This document shows positions 27,880 to 37,676 of a stretch of 64,000 nt of DNA, piece after piece. A program made the translations under genes and the position numbers. How positions within the stretch are numbered: position 1 is the stretch's first letter; every line of letters begins with the position of its first letter. This DNA comes from Neobacillus driksii (GTDB lineage Bacteria; Bacillota; Bacilli; Bacillales; Cytobacillaceae), in NCBI RefSeq assembly GCF_013409995.1, contig NZ_JACCBX010000020.1, positions 1 to 64,000 on the forward strand, written 5' to 3'. The notes beneath the pieces were generated by a model. That model did no database searches, had not been told where the DNA came from, and worked only from the letters and a program-made list of their open reading frames with translations.

Positions 27880-30800
27880 TTATTCCTCAACTGCTACTGT
27901 TTTCTTTCGTCTAACCAAAGCAGTAATCCCAATGCCCATTATTCCGAAAAGCCCAATTAACGAGCCTGCAAACAATGGTTTATTTTCATAAAACTTCACC
28001 AAAGCAGTCTTCTCGGCAATTTCAAACGGGATGACTGTAGTCGTTTTATTTCCTGCATCATCTACCGCAGTCACTGCCACTTCATACGAATTAATTTCTG
28101 AGAAAGTTGACGTAAAGACGGCAACACCATTCTCATCGGTTGCTTCATCAAAGTTATGCAGCTTGCCATTTACCAGAATGGATTTGATTGTATCGCTCGG
28201 ATTATCAAGGCGAATCGCTGCTTTAACAGTTTCGAAGTATTGCTCATTCTGCTTAATTCCATCGTAAATGACCTTTGGAGCCTTTTTATCAATAATAAAC
28301 TCGACACTTAATTGCTTAATATTACCTGCCTTATCCTTTACCTCAAAGAACAAGACATGCTTACCTTCAGAAGTAATTGGATCGCCAATTTTATATTCCT
28401 TGCCATCCAAGGTTAGGGCAATGATGTCATATTCGTTCAAATCCTCAATTAACAGATCAGGTATTAAATCCTTGTTAAAATACTTGTTCGAGACAGGTTC
28501 TTTGAATTTAATAACTGGTGATGTTTTATCAATCGTAAAGACAATTGTTCTCGTACTTACATTGTTTGCTAAATCTGTTACAGTTGCTTTGAAAACATAG
28601 TCTTTTTCCAACTCTAGCTTTGTTCCGTTTTTATAAGGAGCACCATTTAATGTTACAGAAGTTCTGTTAGGGTCTAAATGAATGTCAGAATACGAAACTA
28701 TTGGTGTTAAGTTTTCATTAAAGAAGCCATCAAGAATCCCGGAAATTGATAATGTTGGTTTTGTCGTATCTACCGTAAAATGAATCTCCAATGTTGTTTC
28801 ATTTCCTGCTTTATCTCGGGCCACGACATTAAAGTGATATTCCATTTCCTTCGATGCAGTCGGAGCCGTTCTGCCGGCATTCTCACCGTTTAATGTAACG
28901 GAAACGATTGTATCATCCTTTTGATCTAGAGCAAATTCCGGTGTAAAAATTTCGTTTATATATTCACCGTCTTTAATGACTCTCGTTTGCCCTTTAAATT
29001 TTGGAGTGATGACTGGTTTTGTCTTATCCATCGTGAAGCTCACTTGCTGCGTGAAGCTGTTTCCCGCTTTGTCTGTAGCTTCTACCAAGACATTGTAGAC
29101 TCCCTCTTCACTAAAATTGTGACTAAGCGACGCCGTGTTATTGCTGACAGAGAAGCCGCCGGCATTATAACGGGCACCATCTCTTGTAACTGTTATTTTG
29201 TTAATATCTAGGTTTACGTCGCGAATGGTGACATTAACACGCTTATCCTCATTGTAATACGCATCTTGATTTACACCCGTAATTTCAATAGCTGGTCTTG
29301 TTTTATCAATCGTGAATGTCCTATTAACAGTGACAGGTCCATTGCCAGCCTTATCTGTCGATTTCACAAAGATTTCATACAACCCATCATTTGCAAAATT
29401 ATGGGCAATGGAAGAAAGCTGTTTTTCATTTGTATGAAACGGACCCAAATCATATGGCTTATTATCTTTTGTTACCGCTAATTCAACTTTATTGGTTGAA
29501 AAATTCTTCTCATTAACAGAAATTGTTACGTTTTTGTTCGCTGGGTTAAAGGAGTGATCATCCACGCCCTCCACTTTTACAACTGGCTTTGTTGAATCAA
29601 TAATAAAACTAATTGGTCCATGGACGCTTTTTCGCTTTGCCTTATCAGTTGATTCCAACGTCACGGTATAATTTCCTTCTTCTTTAAACGTGTAGCGTAG
29701 TGCACCTTCTGTTATATAGCTTAGAGCAATATCACCAATACTATAAGGCTCCCCATCTTTTAACACGACGAGTTTTGTATTGGATAGGTCGATGTTCGTA
29801 TCTTTTACCCAAAATGATGCAGTCGTACTTTGGTAATTCTGATCATTCTCAATACCATCAGTTGCTAATAGCGGATTAATCGTATCAATGGTAAAGGTTA
29901 CGGTTTTTTCATCTGCGGTGTTTCCAGCTGCGTCTTCTGCCATCACTTTGATGAAATACTCATAATCATCTTTAAAATTGTAGGTAAGACTGGATATTTC
30001 CGCAACGTTCCTCCACTCACCGATCCAAATACTTTTACTTTCATTGGTAACTGTATTTTTTTCTATTACCTCATACTGAACCATGTTGTTCGCAAAATTA
30101 TGTTCATTCACATTGATTGATACATCTTTGCTCTCAGCGTCGTAAGATTGATCCTTCACAGTTGAGTTTGTTTTCAGATCAATAATATCGATTACCGGTT
30201 TTATCGTATCGACCGTAAATGATAACTTCGTGTCGGAGGCTTTGTTTCCAGCCTTGTCTTCTGCACTTACTGTAATCTGATAATCCCCATCTTCAGTAAA
30301 TTTCAATGCAACCTTAGACTTTTCAGCTTTATTCACAAACGTTTCTTCTTTTAGACTATCATCTTTCTGAACTGTTACGGTGACATTGTTTGTGTCGTAG
30401 TAGTATTCGTCAACCACGATGACAACCTCACCGCCTTTAACAAAAGTACCTTCGTTAATACCAGTAATATCAATTTTTGGTGTAGTTCTATCGATAGTAA
30501 ACTCTATCGTTTTAGAACTTACTTTTCCAAATCTGTCTTTTGCGGTTACTTTAAGTTGATAAATACCTTCTTCTTTGAAAGACAGATCCATTTCACCGTA
30601 ATAAAGCCACTTTAGGTAATCATAGATGTTCCAGTTGCCAGGTTTGATTTCGGTGACCTGACTACCATTTGTTCTTGTCATTTCAAGGGTTGTTTTGTTT
30701 TTATCAAACGTGAAATCATTAACGGTCACAGTAACATCCACATTTTCACTATTGTAATGTGCCTGATGTTTAACACCTTTAAAATGAATATCAGGTTTAC

Positions 30801-32757
30801 CCGTATCAATCGTAATTGTTTTCGTTAATACACTTTTATTTTTAGCTTTATCTGTAGATTCTACTGTTATTTCATAGACTCCATCTTCTTTAAATAAATG
30901 TTCCGTTGCAACGTTTTCTCCGTCTTGAACCAATGGATCAATCTTATACTCTTCTCCATTTTTCTTTACAGTTACATTGTAAAACTCATGATGCTTATCG
31001 GTTATCGCTATTTTTACTGTTTTCTCGCCATCAACCACTATTTCATCTTCTGCCATCACCGTACCATCAAGGGTAACCACTGCTTTTGGATGGGTATTAT
31101 CAATTGTAAAAGAAACTGATTTTGCTGGTGCAGCTTTTCCTAGCCTATCGGTTGAAGTGAGGATAATCTTATATTTTCCTTCAGCTGTAAAGGTATGTTT
31201 TGCCTCCGCTTTTGATTCTGTTACGCTATTTAACTGAATTGATTCTGGATAGGCTGCTCCGTCTTTCTCAACTTTTAAACTAGTTTGATTTAAATCGAGG
31301 GTTAAATCCTCAACTGATATGGTTACTTCCTTTTTATTTTTATCGGAGTTGAAAAATTCCTCAGCATTAACCCCACTGATATCAAGTTTGGGCGCAGACT
31401 TATCGATAATAAACTTTATACTTTTAACTGCGGAATTCCCTGCTTTATCGGTGGCGCTTAATTCAAGTGTATAAACACCCTCCTCGGTGAAATGATGTTT
31501 TTTGTAGGCTTCTTCCCCCGAATAAGTTGTTACTTGGTTTCCTGCCGTTACTTTAAGTTCTGTTAGACTTTCATCGACATTCGCATCCGTGACACTAATT
31601 TCGGCTTCTTTTGATTCACGGTATTCACCTTGATCAGTAACACCATTAATGACAAGTGCTGGTGCTGTTTGATCAATTGTAAAACTTGTAATCCCTAACT
31701 GATGTCCAGGATCAATATTTTGCCGATCTTTTACTGTAACACTTACCTTGTAAGTCCCATCCTCCGTTAGGGAAAGGACAGCATTTTTACCTTTTCTCTC
31801 GAAATTTTTCACTTCTGTTGTCTTCTCGCCATTAATCGTTTTCTCAATTGTCGCACTTGCATCATAAATGAGAATGTCGCTTTCAACTTTTAGCTCAACT
31901 TGTTTATAAAAACCACTGTCATTTTTATCTTTTATCGTTAATCGTGGACCTTGTTTCACGATACCAAAGTTCACTTTTGCTGGATCACTTTTATTTCCTG
32001 CTCTATCAGCAGCAACAATCGTCACTTCATAGAACCCAGTATTATCAAGGGTAAGGAACGTTTCATTCTCATTCCATTCAGGTTCTTGTGCAGGTTCGTA
32101 GGCAATCCCATCTTTTAAAATTGAAATCGTATCCTTTCCAGGAATGAAATTGCTGTCGGTTACTTTTATACTCATCGAGACTGGCTTGTTCGTAAACTCT
32201 CCGTCTTTAAATCTTCCATTTTCGAACCAAGACGTAACATTCACTACAGGTTTAACAGCATCTCGATTTATGGAAAATGTATTCGTTGAAGCAGGGATAT
32301 TCCATGAATTGTCTTCAGCAAATTCCACATTTACATGTAAGCTGCCCTCGGGACTATCAGGCTGTAATGGAATCGTAACCAAATACTCTCCTATAAAACC
32401 TAACTCCGAATCGTTTATTCCCTCAATTTTTGCTGTTGTGATTTCACTGCCTTGATATGCAGCTTTAACAGCAAACGGTTCTTCTACCTCCGTAATACCT
32501 TCACCCTGACTGCTATTCTCAAAGTCTTCCTTTAGATCTACCTTAAAGGTAATGCTGTCTTTATTTGTCATCCAGTCGGGCTGGTCCATTGACTCCATAT
32601 CCCATTTGTCATCATTAAACACAATATATCGCTTTGCCCCATCCAGCGAAAATGCATTTGTGCTAAATACGAACACTGAAATAAGCAAAAGGCTAATCGT
32701 TAATGTCCAGATGACGTTCTTTTTACTTTTGTACCTTTTAGCTAACCTATCTGCCAT
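27880..32757 (-). CDS. Giant membrane-anchored surface protein with about 14 Ig-like repeats
   Basis: This 1625-residue protein has an N-terminal signal anchor (about 15-37) and a C-terminal hydrophobic helix (about 1593-1612) followed by RRKK. It resembles a sortase tail but has no LPxTG. The body is a chain of bacterial Ig-like repeats of about 90-95 residues, each with ATDKAGN-like and FTIDKTxPxIxI-like motifs; I count about 14 FxIDxxxP linkers. The start follows GGGGAG by 9 bases. It is the last gene of the T7SS operon. Its likely role is a rod-like structure across the wall; whether it is a secretion conduit, adhesin or receptor is unknown. It does not resemble EsaA/YueB, which has six helices. 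Confidence 0.85.
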   Translation of the reverse strand: MADRLAKRYKSKKNVIWTLTISLLLISVFVFSTNAFSLDGAKRYIVFNDDKWDMESMDQPDWMTNKDSITFKVDLKEDFENSSQGEGITEVEEPFAVKAAYQGSEITTAKIEGINDSELGFIGEYLVTIPLQPDSPEGSLHVNVEFAEDNSWNIPASTNTFSINRDAVKPVVNVTSWFENGRFKDGEFTNKPVSMSIKVTDSNFIPGKDTISILKDGIAYEPAQEPEWNENETFLTLDNTGFYEVTIVAADRAGNKSDPAKVNFGIVKQGPRLTIKDKNDSGFYKQVELKVESDILIYDASATIEKTINGEKTTEVKNFERKGKNAVLSLTEDGTYKVSVTVKDRQNIDPGHQLGITSFTIDQTAPALVINGVTDQGEYRESKEAEISVTDANVDESLTELKVTAGNQVTTYSGEEAYKKHHFTEEGVYTLELSATDKAGNSAVKSIKFIIDKSAPKLDISGVNAEEFFNSDKNKKEVTISVEDLTLDLNQTSLKVEKDGAAYPESIQLNSVTESKAEAKHTFTAEGKYKIILTSTDRLGKAAPAKSVSFTIDNTHPKAVVTLDGTVMAEDEIVVDGEKTVKIAITDKHHEFYNVTVKKNGEEYKIDPLVQDGENVATEHLFKEDGVYEITVESTDKAKNKSVLTKTITIDTGKPDIHFKGVKHQAHYNSENVDVTVTVNDFTFDKNKTTLEMTRTNGSQVTEIKPGNWNIYDYLKWLYYGEMDLSFKEEGIYQLKVTAKDRFGKVSSKTIEFTIDRTTPKIDITGINEGTFVKGGEVVIVVDEYYYDTNNVTVTVQKDDSLKEETFVNKAEKSKVALKFTEDGDYQITVSAEDKAGNKASDTKLSFTVDTIKPVIDIIDLKTNSTVKDQSYDAESKDVSINVNEHNFANNMVQYEVIEKNTVTNESKSIWIGEWRNVAEISSLTYNFKDDYEYFIKVMAEDAAGNTADEKTVTFTIDTINPLLATDGIENDQNYQSTTASFWVKDTNIDLSNTKLVVLKDGEPYSIGDIALSYITEGALRYTFKEEGNYTVTLESTDKAKRKSVHGPISFIIDSTKPVVKVEGVDDHSFNPANKNVTISVNEKNFSTNKVELAVTKDNKPYDLGPFHTNEKQLSSIAHNFANDGLYEIFVKSTDKAGNGPVTVNRTFTIDKTRPAIEITGVNQDAYYNEDKRVNVTIRDVNLDINKITVTRDGARYNAGGFSVSNNTASLSHNFSEEGVYNVLVEATDKAGNSFTQQVSFTMDKTKPVITPKFKGQTRVIKDGEYINEIFTPEFALDQKDDTIVSVTLNGENAGRTAPTASKEMEYHFNVVARDKAGNETTLEIHFTVDTTKPTLSISGILDGFFNENLTPIVSYSDIHLDPNRTSVTLNGAPYKNGTKLELEKDYVFKATVTDLANNVSTRTIVFTIDKTSPVIKFKEPVSNKYFNKDLIPDLLIEDLNEYDIIALTLDGKEYKIGDPITSEGKHVLFFEVKDKAGNIKQLSVEFIIDKKAPKVIYDGIKQNEQYFETVKAAIRLDNPSDTIKSILVNGKLHNFDEATDENGVAVFTSTFSEINSYEVAVTAVDDAGNKTTTVIPFEIAEKTALVKFYENKPLFAGSLIGLFGIMGIGITALVRRKKTVAVEE

Positions 32758-32772
32758 TCTACTAAACTCCCC

Positions 32773-33216
32773 TTAGATGATCGTGGTGGAGTGAACAACG
32801 ATCACATCTACTTCTTTTTTGAAAAAATCTTCTTCCTCTACTAATAATGAAGTTTCCTCTATATCCGCCGATAAAACTGTCGTTTCTTCAAGGTCAGCTG
32901 TTAACAAAGAGGTTTCTTCGATATATCCGTCACCAAGTAAGGCTGTTTCCTCAACCTCACTGCTCATAAGTTCCGTCTCTTGACTAGCTGCTGCCTCCCC
33001 GGCATACTGCTTTTTTAACATAATTTCTTTTGTCAGCCGCTGTTCATTTGATTCCTCCTGGACCTTTTTCTTTTTATGTAATCTTTTCCGAAGGCTAATA
33101 CCTGTTAAATCCTCAACTACTTGCGCTATACCCATTTTGATGTAGAGAATAATCGAAATGATCAAGGTAATGATCGTACCGGCCATTCCCCCATAAAGCA
33201 TAATCTGGTACTCCAT
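32773..33216 (-). CDS. Small bitopic membrane protein with acidic E-T-x-L-L repeat tail
   Basis: This is a 147-residue protein that I do not recognise as a named family. Residues 8-27 form one TM helix, then a basic stretch (RKRLHKKKKV), then a Glu/Thr-rich tail. The tail has five units spaced 10-11 residues apart: ETELM, ETALL, ETSLL, ETTVL, ETSLL, with Asp-x-Glu between them. The unit EETTVLSADIE resembles the phosphorylated ETT motif of mycobacterial GarA. The gene lies between the Ser/Thr kinase and the Ig-repeat gene, so the tail is a likely kinase substrate and FHA docking platform. The end, VDVIVVHSTTII, is hydrophobic. Confidence 0.75.
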   Translation of the reverse strand: MEYQIMLYGGMAGTIITLIISIILYIKMGIAQVVEDLTGISLRKRLHKKKKVQEESNEQRLTKEIMLKKQYAGEAAASQETELMSSEVEETALLGDGYIEETSLLTADLEETTVLSADIEETSLLVEEEDFFKKEVDVIVVHSTTII

Positions 33217-33230
33217 TATCCTACCCCTTC

Positions 33231-35174
33231 CTACTTAATACCGAGGTTATCAAACCTCCTTACTAGCTTTTTAAAAGCTTCATCCTCTCCTGCTCCATTC
33301 AACGTTTTTACTTGTTCATAAACCTGTTGCGCACCTTGATAATTTCTGCTTCCATCGTCTTTACTTTGTTCGGTATCTAACAATAAATTACCGAGTTTAA
33401 CATATGCATCAATACTTTCGGGATATTTTTTTATCGCATTTTGAAATTGCTCAACCGCTCGGGTTGGCTCACCCATTTCTTGATAGATGACACCTATTTT
33501 CACGACTATTTCTTCTTCATTACTCGCATTTAAATCCAAAAGGTTCTGATAATGCTGTATGGCATTCTCGTAATCCTGTTTTGCACTTTCTTTATCTTTT
33601 GAATTAACACCTCTACTGTAGAAAGCCTGTGCTAATTTTTGCTCAAAATCCAATTCATACTTGATTAATAAGTTCTCATTTTCGACTAAACGGAGAACTT
33701 CATAGGCTTTTTCAACAATTTCAATTGCTTTTGTATTGGCATCAGAAATTTGTCCTTTATACGAGATATAGATATTCGCTAAGGAATTATAGTTATCCAC
33801 TTTCTTACGTTCATTTGGCAGCTGGTCATTGAACTTTTCAAACTCAAGCAGACTTTCGGAGAACTTTTTATAGTCAATATTCATCGAAATCATCGTTGTC
33901 GCTAATGCCTCATAATACTGTGCATCAGGAATTACTTCGGGATCGACTTGATTAAAATGCTTTAACGCCTCCGAGTAGTTACGTTTGATATCAAAATAGG
34001 TCATCCCCATTTTAAAGCGGACTTCATCATTTTCATGGATATCTCCGTACTCATCCTCGATATAGGCCTCTATCTTTGCTAATCCCGTATCGGTCTCATT
34101 TCGATTGCTATATAAATCTAGTAAATTGATATATGCTTCTGCCCGGGATTTGTCAACTGTCGTAATCGCTTTTTCTAACATTTCAATTGCTTTCTTATCC
34201 TCGCCATCCATCAAATATACCGAGCTATCATTAACCAAACTCATATAATCCTGGAACTGCGTATTTTTCACACCTTTATAGCCAAACACTGTTGTTGTCA
34301 TAAAGGCAAGACACAAGACGACTGGTACTAGAAAGATTGAGAGCTTCTTGCGCAGCTTATTTTTATACCCGTCTGTCAGCTTGTTAATATTCTCAAGGTC
34401 ATAGGATAGCTCACTGCAGCTTTGATAGCGGTTGGCTGGTTCCGACTGTGTCGCCTTACTAATAATATGCTCAAGGCCTTCAGGCAGGGTTGGGTCCCAA
34501 TGACGGATTGGCTTAAGCTCAAATGGCGGTTCATTTAGACTCTTACCGGTGACAAGATGATACAAGGTGACTCCTAAGCTATAGATATCCGTACGCGCGT
34601 CCGTCTGTTTGCCTGACATTTGCTCGGGTGCGGCATAGGATTTCGTTCCTAAATTGGTCGTATCCGTAGAACTCTCGGTCTTGAATTCCCTTGCGATTCC
34701 AAAATCAATCAGCTTAATTTTCCCTTCAGGGGTAAGCATAATATTATCTGGCTTCATATCCCGATAAATAATCGGATAGGGCTTCCTCGTATGTAAGTAC
34801 TCTAAAACTTCACTTAACTGCCTAGCCCAATCAATTACCTGATTCGCTGAAATCGTCTTTTCACGCTTCAGTTTCTCTTTTAAAGACTCGCCCTCGATAT
34901 AGTCCATGACGACATAGATATCGCCTTCAGATTCGATAATATCGTAGATTTTTGGCAGCGCTCCATGATCGAGAACTTTGAGCATATTGGCTTCGACAAT
35001 CAAGCTGTTGATTAGAAGTTCGTTATTACTAGACGCGCGTTTCCGTATATCTTTTACGACTAAGGATTTATTCAGCCTGTTATCCATCGCGAGATAAACG
35101 ATGCTCATACCGCCGCGGCCAATTTCCTTTAATATTTCATATCTTTCATCGATTACTGATCCAATTTCTATCAA
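33231..35174 (-). CDS. Membrane Ser/Thr protein kinase with extracellular TPR repeats
   Basis: This 647-residue protein has an N-terminal PASTA-less Hanks-type kinase domain (about 10-270), a TM helix (about 280-300) and a long extracellular alpha-helical part with TPR-like repeats (about 315-640). All catalytic residues are present: glycine loop GRGGMS, Lys in VVKDI, YRDMKPDN, DFG and APEQ. It starts at TTG after GGGGGCG. Direct neighbours are a PP2C phosphatase upstream and the ETxLL-tail protein downstream. The kinase-TM-helical architecture is the same as that of EssB, a pseudokinase missing from this locus. It probably phosphorylates T7SS components. Confidence 0.9.
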   Translation of the reverse strand: MIEIGSVIDERYEILKEIGRGGMSIVYLAMDNRLNKSLVVKDIRKRASSNNELLINSLIVEANMLKVLDHGALPKIYDIIESEGDIYVVMDYIEGESLKEKLKREKTISANQVIDWARQLSEVLEYLHTRKPYPIIYRDMKPDNIMLTPEGKIKLIDFGIAREFKTESSTDTTNLGTKSYAAPEQMSGKQTDARTDIYSLGVTLYHLVTGKSLNEPPFELKPIRHWDPTLPEGLEHIISKATQSEPANRYQSCSELSYDLENINKLTDGYKNKLRKKLSIFLVPVVLCLAFMTTTVFGYKGVKNTQFQDYMSLVNDSSVYLMDGEDKKAIEMLEKAITTVDKSRAEAYINLLDLYSNRNETDTGLAKIEAYIEDEYGDIHENDEVRFKMGMTYFDIKRNYSEALKHFNQVDPEVIPDAQYYEALATTMISMNIDYKKFSESLLEFEKFNDQLPNERKKVDNYNSLANIYISYKGQISDANTKAIEIVEKAYEVLRLVENENLLIKYELDFEQKLAQAFYSRGVNSKDKESAKQDYENAIQHYQNLLDLNASNEEEIVVKIGVIYQEMGEPTRAVEQFQNAIKKYPESIDAYVKLGNLLLDTEQSKDDGSRNYQGAQQVYEQVKTLNGAGEDEAFKKLVRRFDNLGIK

Positions 35175-35192
35175 GTAAAACGCCCCCGCTGC

Positions 35193-35960
35193 TTACAAAA
35201 CTTTTGCTGCTACAACCGAAATATTATCTACTTCTTTCCTTGCCTTTACTAACTCAACTAATTGAACAACTTTACCCTGTAATTGCTGATTGTTCTTTAT
35301 CGTTTCTGGTTTGAGATTCAGCGCTAACTCTTCCTCCGTGATTTGATGGTAAAATCCATCCGAACATAACATAAACACCGTGTTTGGTTGAACATCACCC
35401 TTTGAAAAATCAACCTCAATCTCCTTTGTAGCACCTACACATTGCAGCAGCACATTTCGGCGCGGGTCGTATTTAGCCTGCTCTTCCGTTATATTCCCAC
35501 GGGCCACTTCCCTGGCTACTAACGTTTGATCCTTTGTTAGTTGGTTTAAAGAGTCAGAAATCCTGTAGGCACGGCTATCCCCGATTTGTGCAATATAATA
35601 TTTTTGGTGGACGATTAACAAGGCTGTCAAGGTTGTCCCCAATTTCACTTTTCTTGTTTCGCCGAAGTTGAGTATTTTCTCGTTCAATTGTTTAATGCAC
35701 TTTTCTAATTCCCAAAAGATCTCTTCCTCGATGTGCGCTGAGTGCGAGAGTCTTGGCATTTCTGCATCGAACCACTCTGCCATTCCTCTAATTACCGTCG
35801 CACTTGCCAGTTCCCCGTGCGACAAGCCGCCCATCCCATCACAAACGATGAAAAGGCCGACTGAACCTTTCAGAGTGTTAGCTGTCTTTAGCAATAAGGC
35901 ATCTTGATTTGTCTTCTTTTTGATACCTACATCCGTATGGTGCGCTGTTAAGAATGCCAT
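35193..35960 (-). CDS. PP2C-family Ser/Thr protein phosphatase
   Basis: This 255-residue cytoplasmic Mn/Mg-dependent phosphatase shows the PP2C motifs TNQDA, VCDGMGG, GTTLTALLI, QIGDSRAY and LCSDGFY. The late VDNISVVAAKVL segment provides the final metal Asp. It is encoded 18 bases upstream of the kinase and should reverse its phosphorylations. A GGGGG ribosome binding site precedes the ATG. Confidence 0.92.
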   Translation of the reverse strand: MAFLTAHHTDVGIKKKTNQDALLLKTANTLKGSVGLFIVCDGMGGLSHGELASATVIRGMAEWFDAEMPRLSHSAHIEEEIFWELEKCIKQLNEKILNFGETRKVKLGTTLTALLIVHQKYYIAQIGDSRAYRISDSLNQLTKDQTLVAREVARGNITEEQAKYDPRRNVLLQCVGATKEIEVDFSKGDVQPNTVFMLCSDGFYHQITEEELALNLKPETIKNNQQLQGKVVQLVELVKARKEVDNISVVAAKVL

Positions 35961-35976
35961 TGGCTAACCCCCATTT

Positions 35977-36819
35977 TTAAAATAACTTGAAAACAAACTC
36001 CTGATTAGCAAGTTTAATACGGTCTTCGTGTTTAATCTTAGTCCTTTCATTTGGGGACAGTTTGACTCCGTTAAGATAGCTTCCATTTTTTGAATGTTTA
36101 TCAATTAAAAAATATTCTCCATCAGAGGTAACCAATTCTGCGTGGATCCGTCCAACCACTTTATTGTTCGAAGCATAATCAGCTTGTTCAGGGTCTCTTC
36201 CTATTTTAAAAACATCTTTCGTTACGACGATTTTAGCACCGGTTTCCACCTCTAAAAGGAATGGCTTTGGCAAACGCCCATTGTCTATCCCTAATGCTGT
36301 GGTACCTTCTTCATACTCGTCCAGTTCATTACATGTCCCTAAAACTGGCGTCCCCTCATCCGCGAGTGCCAATGCACGCGTGATTAATCCTGGACTGTAA
36401 AAGTTGGAGTGCTTTTCCGTAACAGCGTCGTTTTTCTCTCCGCATCCGCCTGAAAACTCAGTCAGTTTTTCTTTAAACTCTTGCAGATGGAATACCCGTG
36501 GACTCGCTAGGTAATTATGAAGCTTGATAAAAAACTGTAAATCGTCATTTTCATCATAGGATGTAGAAGCGATTAATTCTTTAAAAAATCCATTCATTGA
36601 TACCTTTTCAAAGACATTATCTTTTATGGGAAGGCACATAAATACTAATCTATTTGAAAAGTGATCAAGAAAAATATGTTTCTTGTCTAGCAAAATGTTT
36701 TCGAAATCTACACCGCTTTTCACTAACTCCGTCAAACTGTCGACAATGTTTACTAAATGAGTTATCAACTGTTCTTTCGTAAGCGTCCCTGAAAAAAGCT
36801 TCTCCAAATCAGTTTTCAT
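35977..36819 (-). CDS. FHA-domain protein of the T7SS locus (DUF6382-like N-terminus)
   Basis: This 280-residue soluble protein has an N-terminal domain (1-140) with ENILLDKKHIFLD and RLVFMCLPI segments, like the DUF6382 domain often joined to FHA domains (from memory). It then has an acidic linker with EEGTTALG, a possible phospho-threonine site, and a C-terminal FHA domain (about 200-280) with IGRDPEQ, RIHAEL and SKNGSYLNG. The ATG at 36819 has GGAGAGG upstream; the open frame runs back into the WXG100 gene without a start signal. It should link the kinase/phosphatase pair to the secretion machine. Confidence 0.85.
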   Translation of the reverse strand: MKTDLEKLFSGTLTKEQLITHLVNIVDSLTELVKSGVDFENILLDKKHIFLDHFSNRLVFMCLPIKDNVFEKVSMNGFFKELIASTSYDENDDLQFFIKLHNYLASPRVFHLQEFKEKLTEFSGGCGEKNDAVTEKHSNFYSPGLITRALALADEGTPVLGTCNELDEYEEGTTALGIDNGRLPKPFLLEVETGAKIVVTKDVFKIGRDPEQADYASNNKVVGRIHAELVTSDGEYFLIDKHSKNGSYLNGVKLSPNERTKIKHEDRIKLANQEFVFKLF

Positions 36820-36881
36820 CCTAATCCTCTCCATCTCTAGGGTTTCAACACTAACCTTTATTCCTAGCTCCCAAAAGGGTG

Positions 36882-36920
36882 TTGTTCCTAGCTCTCCTCT
36901 AAAAAGAGAGTTAGGAACAA
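36882..36920 (-). other. Strong intercistronic hairpin without a T run
   Basis: TTGTTCCTAACTCTC pairs with GAGAGCTAGGAACAA with only one wobble or mismatch and a loop of about nine bases. It lies between the WXG100 stop (36935) and the FHA gene start. There is no T run after it on the minus strand. An mRNA-stability or processing stem that keeps WXG100 output above that of downstream genes is plausible. Confidence 0.65.
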
Positions 36921-36934
36921 TACAACCTGCAGGC

Positions 36935-37237
36935 TTATTTAAATGCACTCGCGTTGCTGTTGATTGCGGATTCTGTTGAGTTATAGGCATTTACAGTTTG
37001 ATCTAGAAATTTTGCATAGCTGTCAACAATTTCACGGAAGTTATCAAACTTTGGTGTAAGTGCATTGAAATTATTTCGAATCGTATTTGATGCATCACTA
37101 TTCCACGAATTAGCTAATGCATTCATTTCTCTCTTCATCTCATCCAATCTGCCTGTTAATTGTTGGTTTAAATTACGGATTTGATTGGCTGTACTGCTAA
37201 CCTCATTTAGAGATATTTTGATTCCTTCTACTGCCAT
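36935..37237 (-). CDS. WXG100-family protein (EsxA-like), W-N-S variant
   Basis: This 100-residue protein is predicted to be a helix-turn-helix hairpin. The turn has WNS at residues 45-47 where the family has W-x-G. A YNSTE sequence near the C-terminus fits the YxxxD/E export signal. It should be secreted by EssC as a dimer. The ATG at 37237 has GAGGTGG upstream. It is the second WXG100 gene in a row and is separated from the first by the TTAG tract. Confidence 0.88.
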   Translation of the reverse strand: MAVEGIKISLNEVSSTANQIRNLNQQLTGRLDEMKREMNALANSWNSDASNTIRNNFNALTPKFDNFREIVDSYAKFLDQTVNAYNSTESAINSNASAFK

Positions 37238-37269
37238 GGTTTCCACCTCACATTCACATTAAGACTCTA

Positions 37270-37636
<367 letters not shown>

Positions 37637-37676
37637 TTTTCTCACCTCCTTTAAAGTGCGATCCATGCTGGATCGA

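Noticed and set aside
27598..27880. Purine riboswitch upstream of the ABC transporter-ade cluster
   Set aside because: Searched for TTTCTACC and GAxTA aptamer segments; none found. PurR boxes explain control better.
27880..32757. LPxTG sortase anchor on the Ig-repeat protein
   Set aside because: The C-terminal helix and RRKK are present but no LPxTG-like pentapeptide precedes them.
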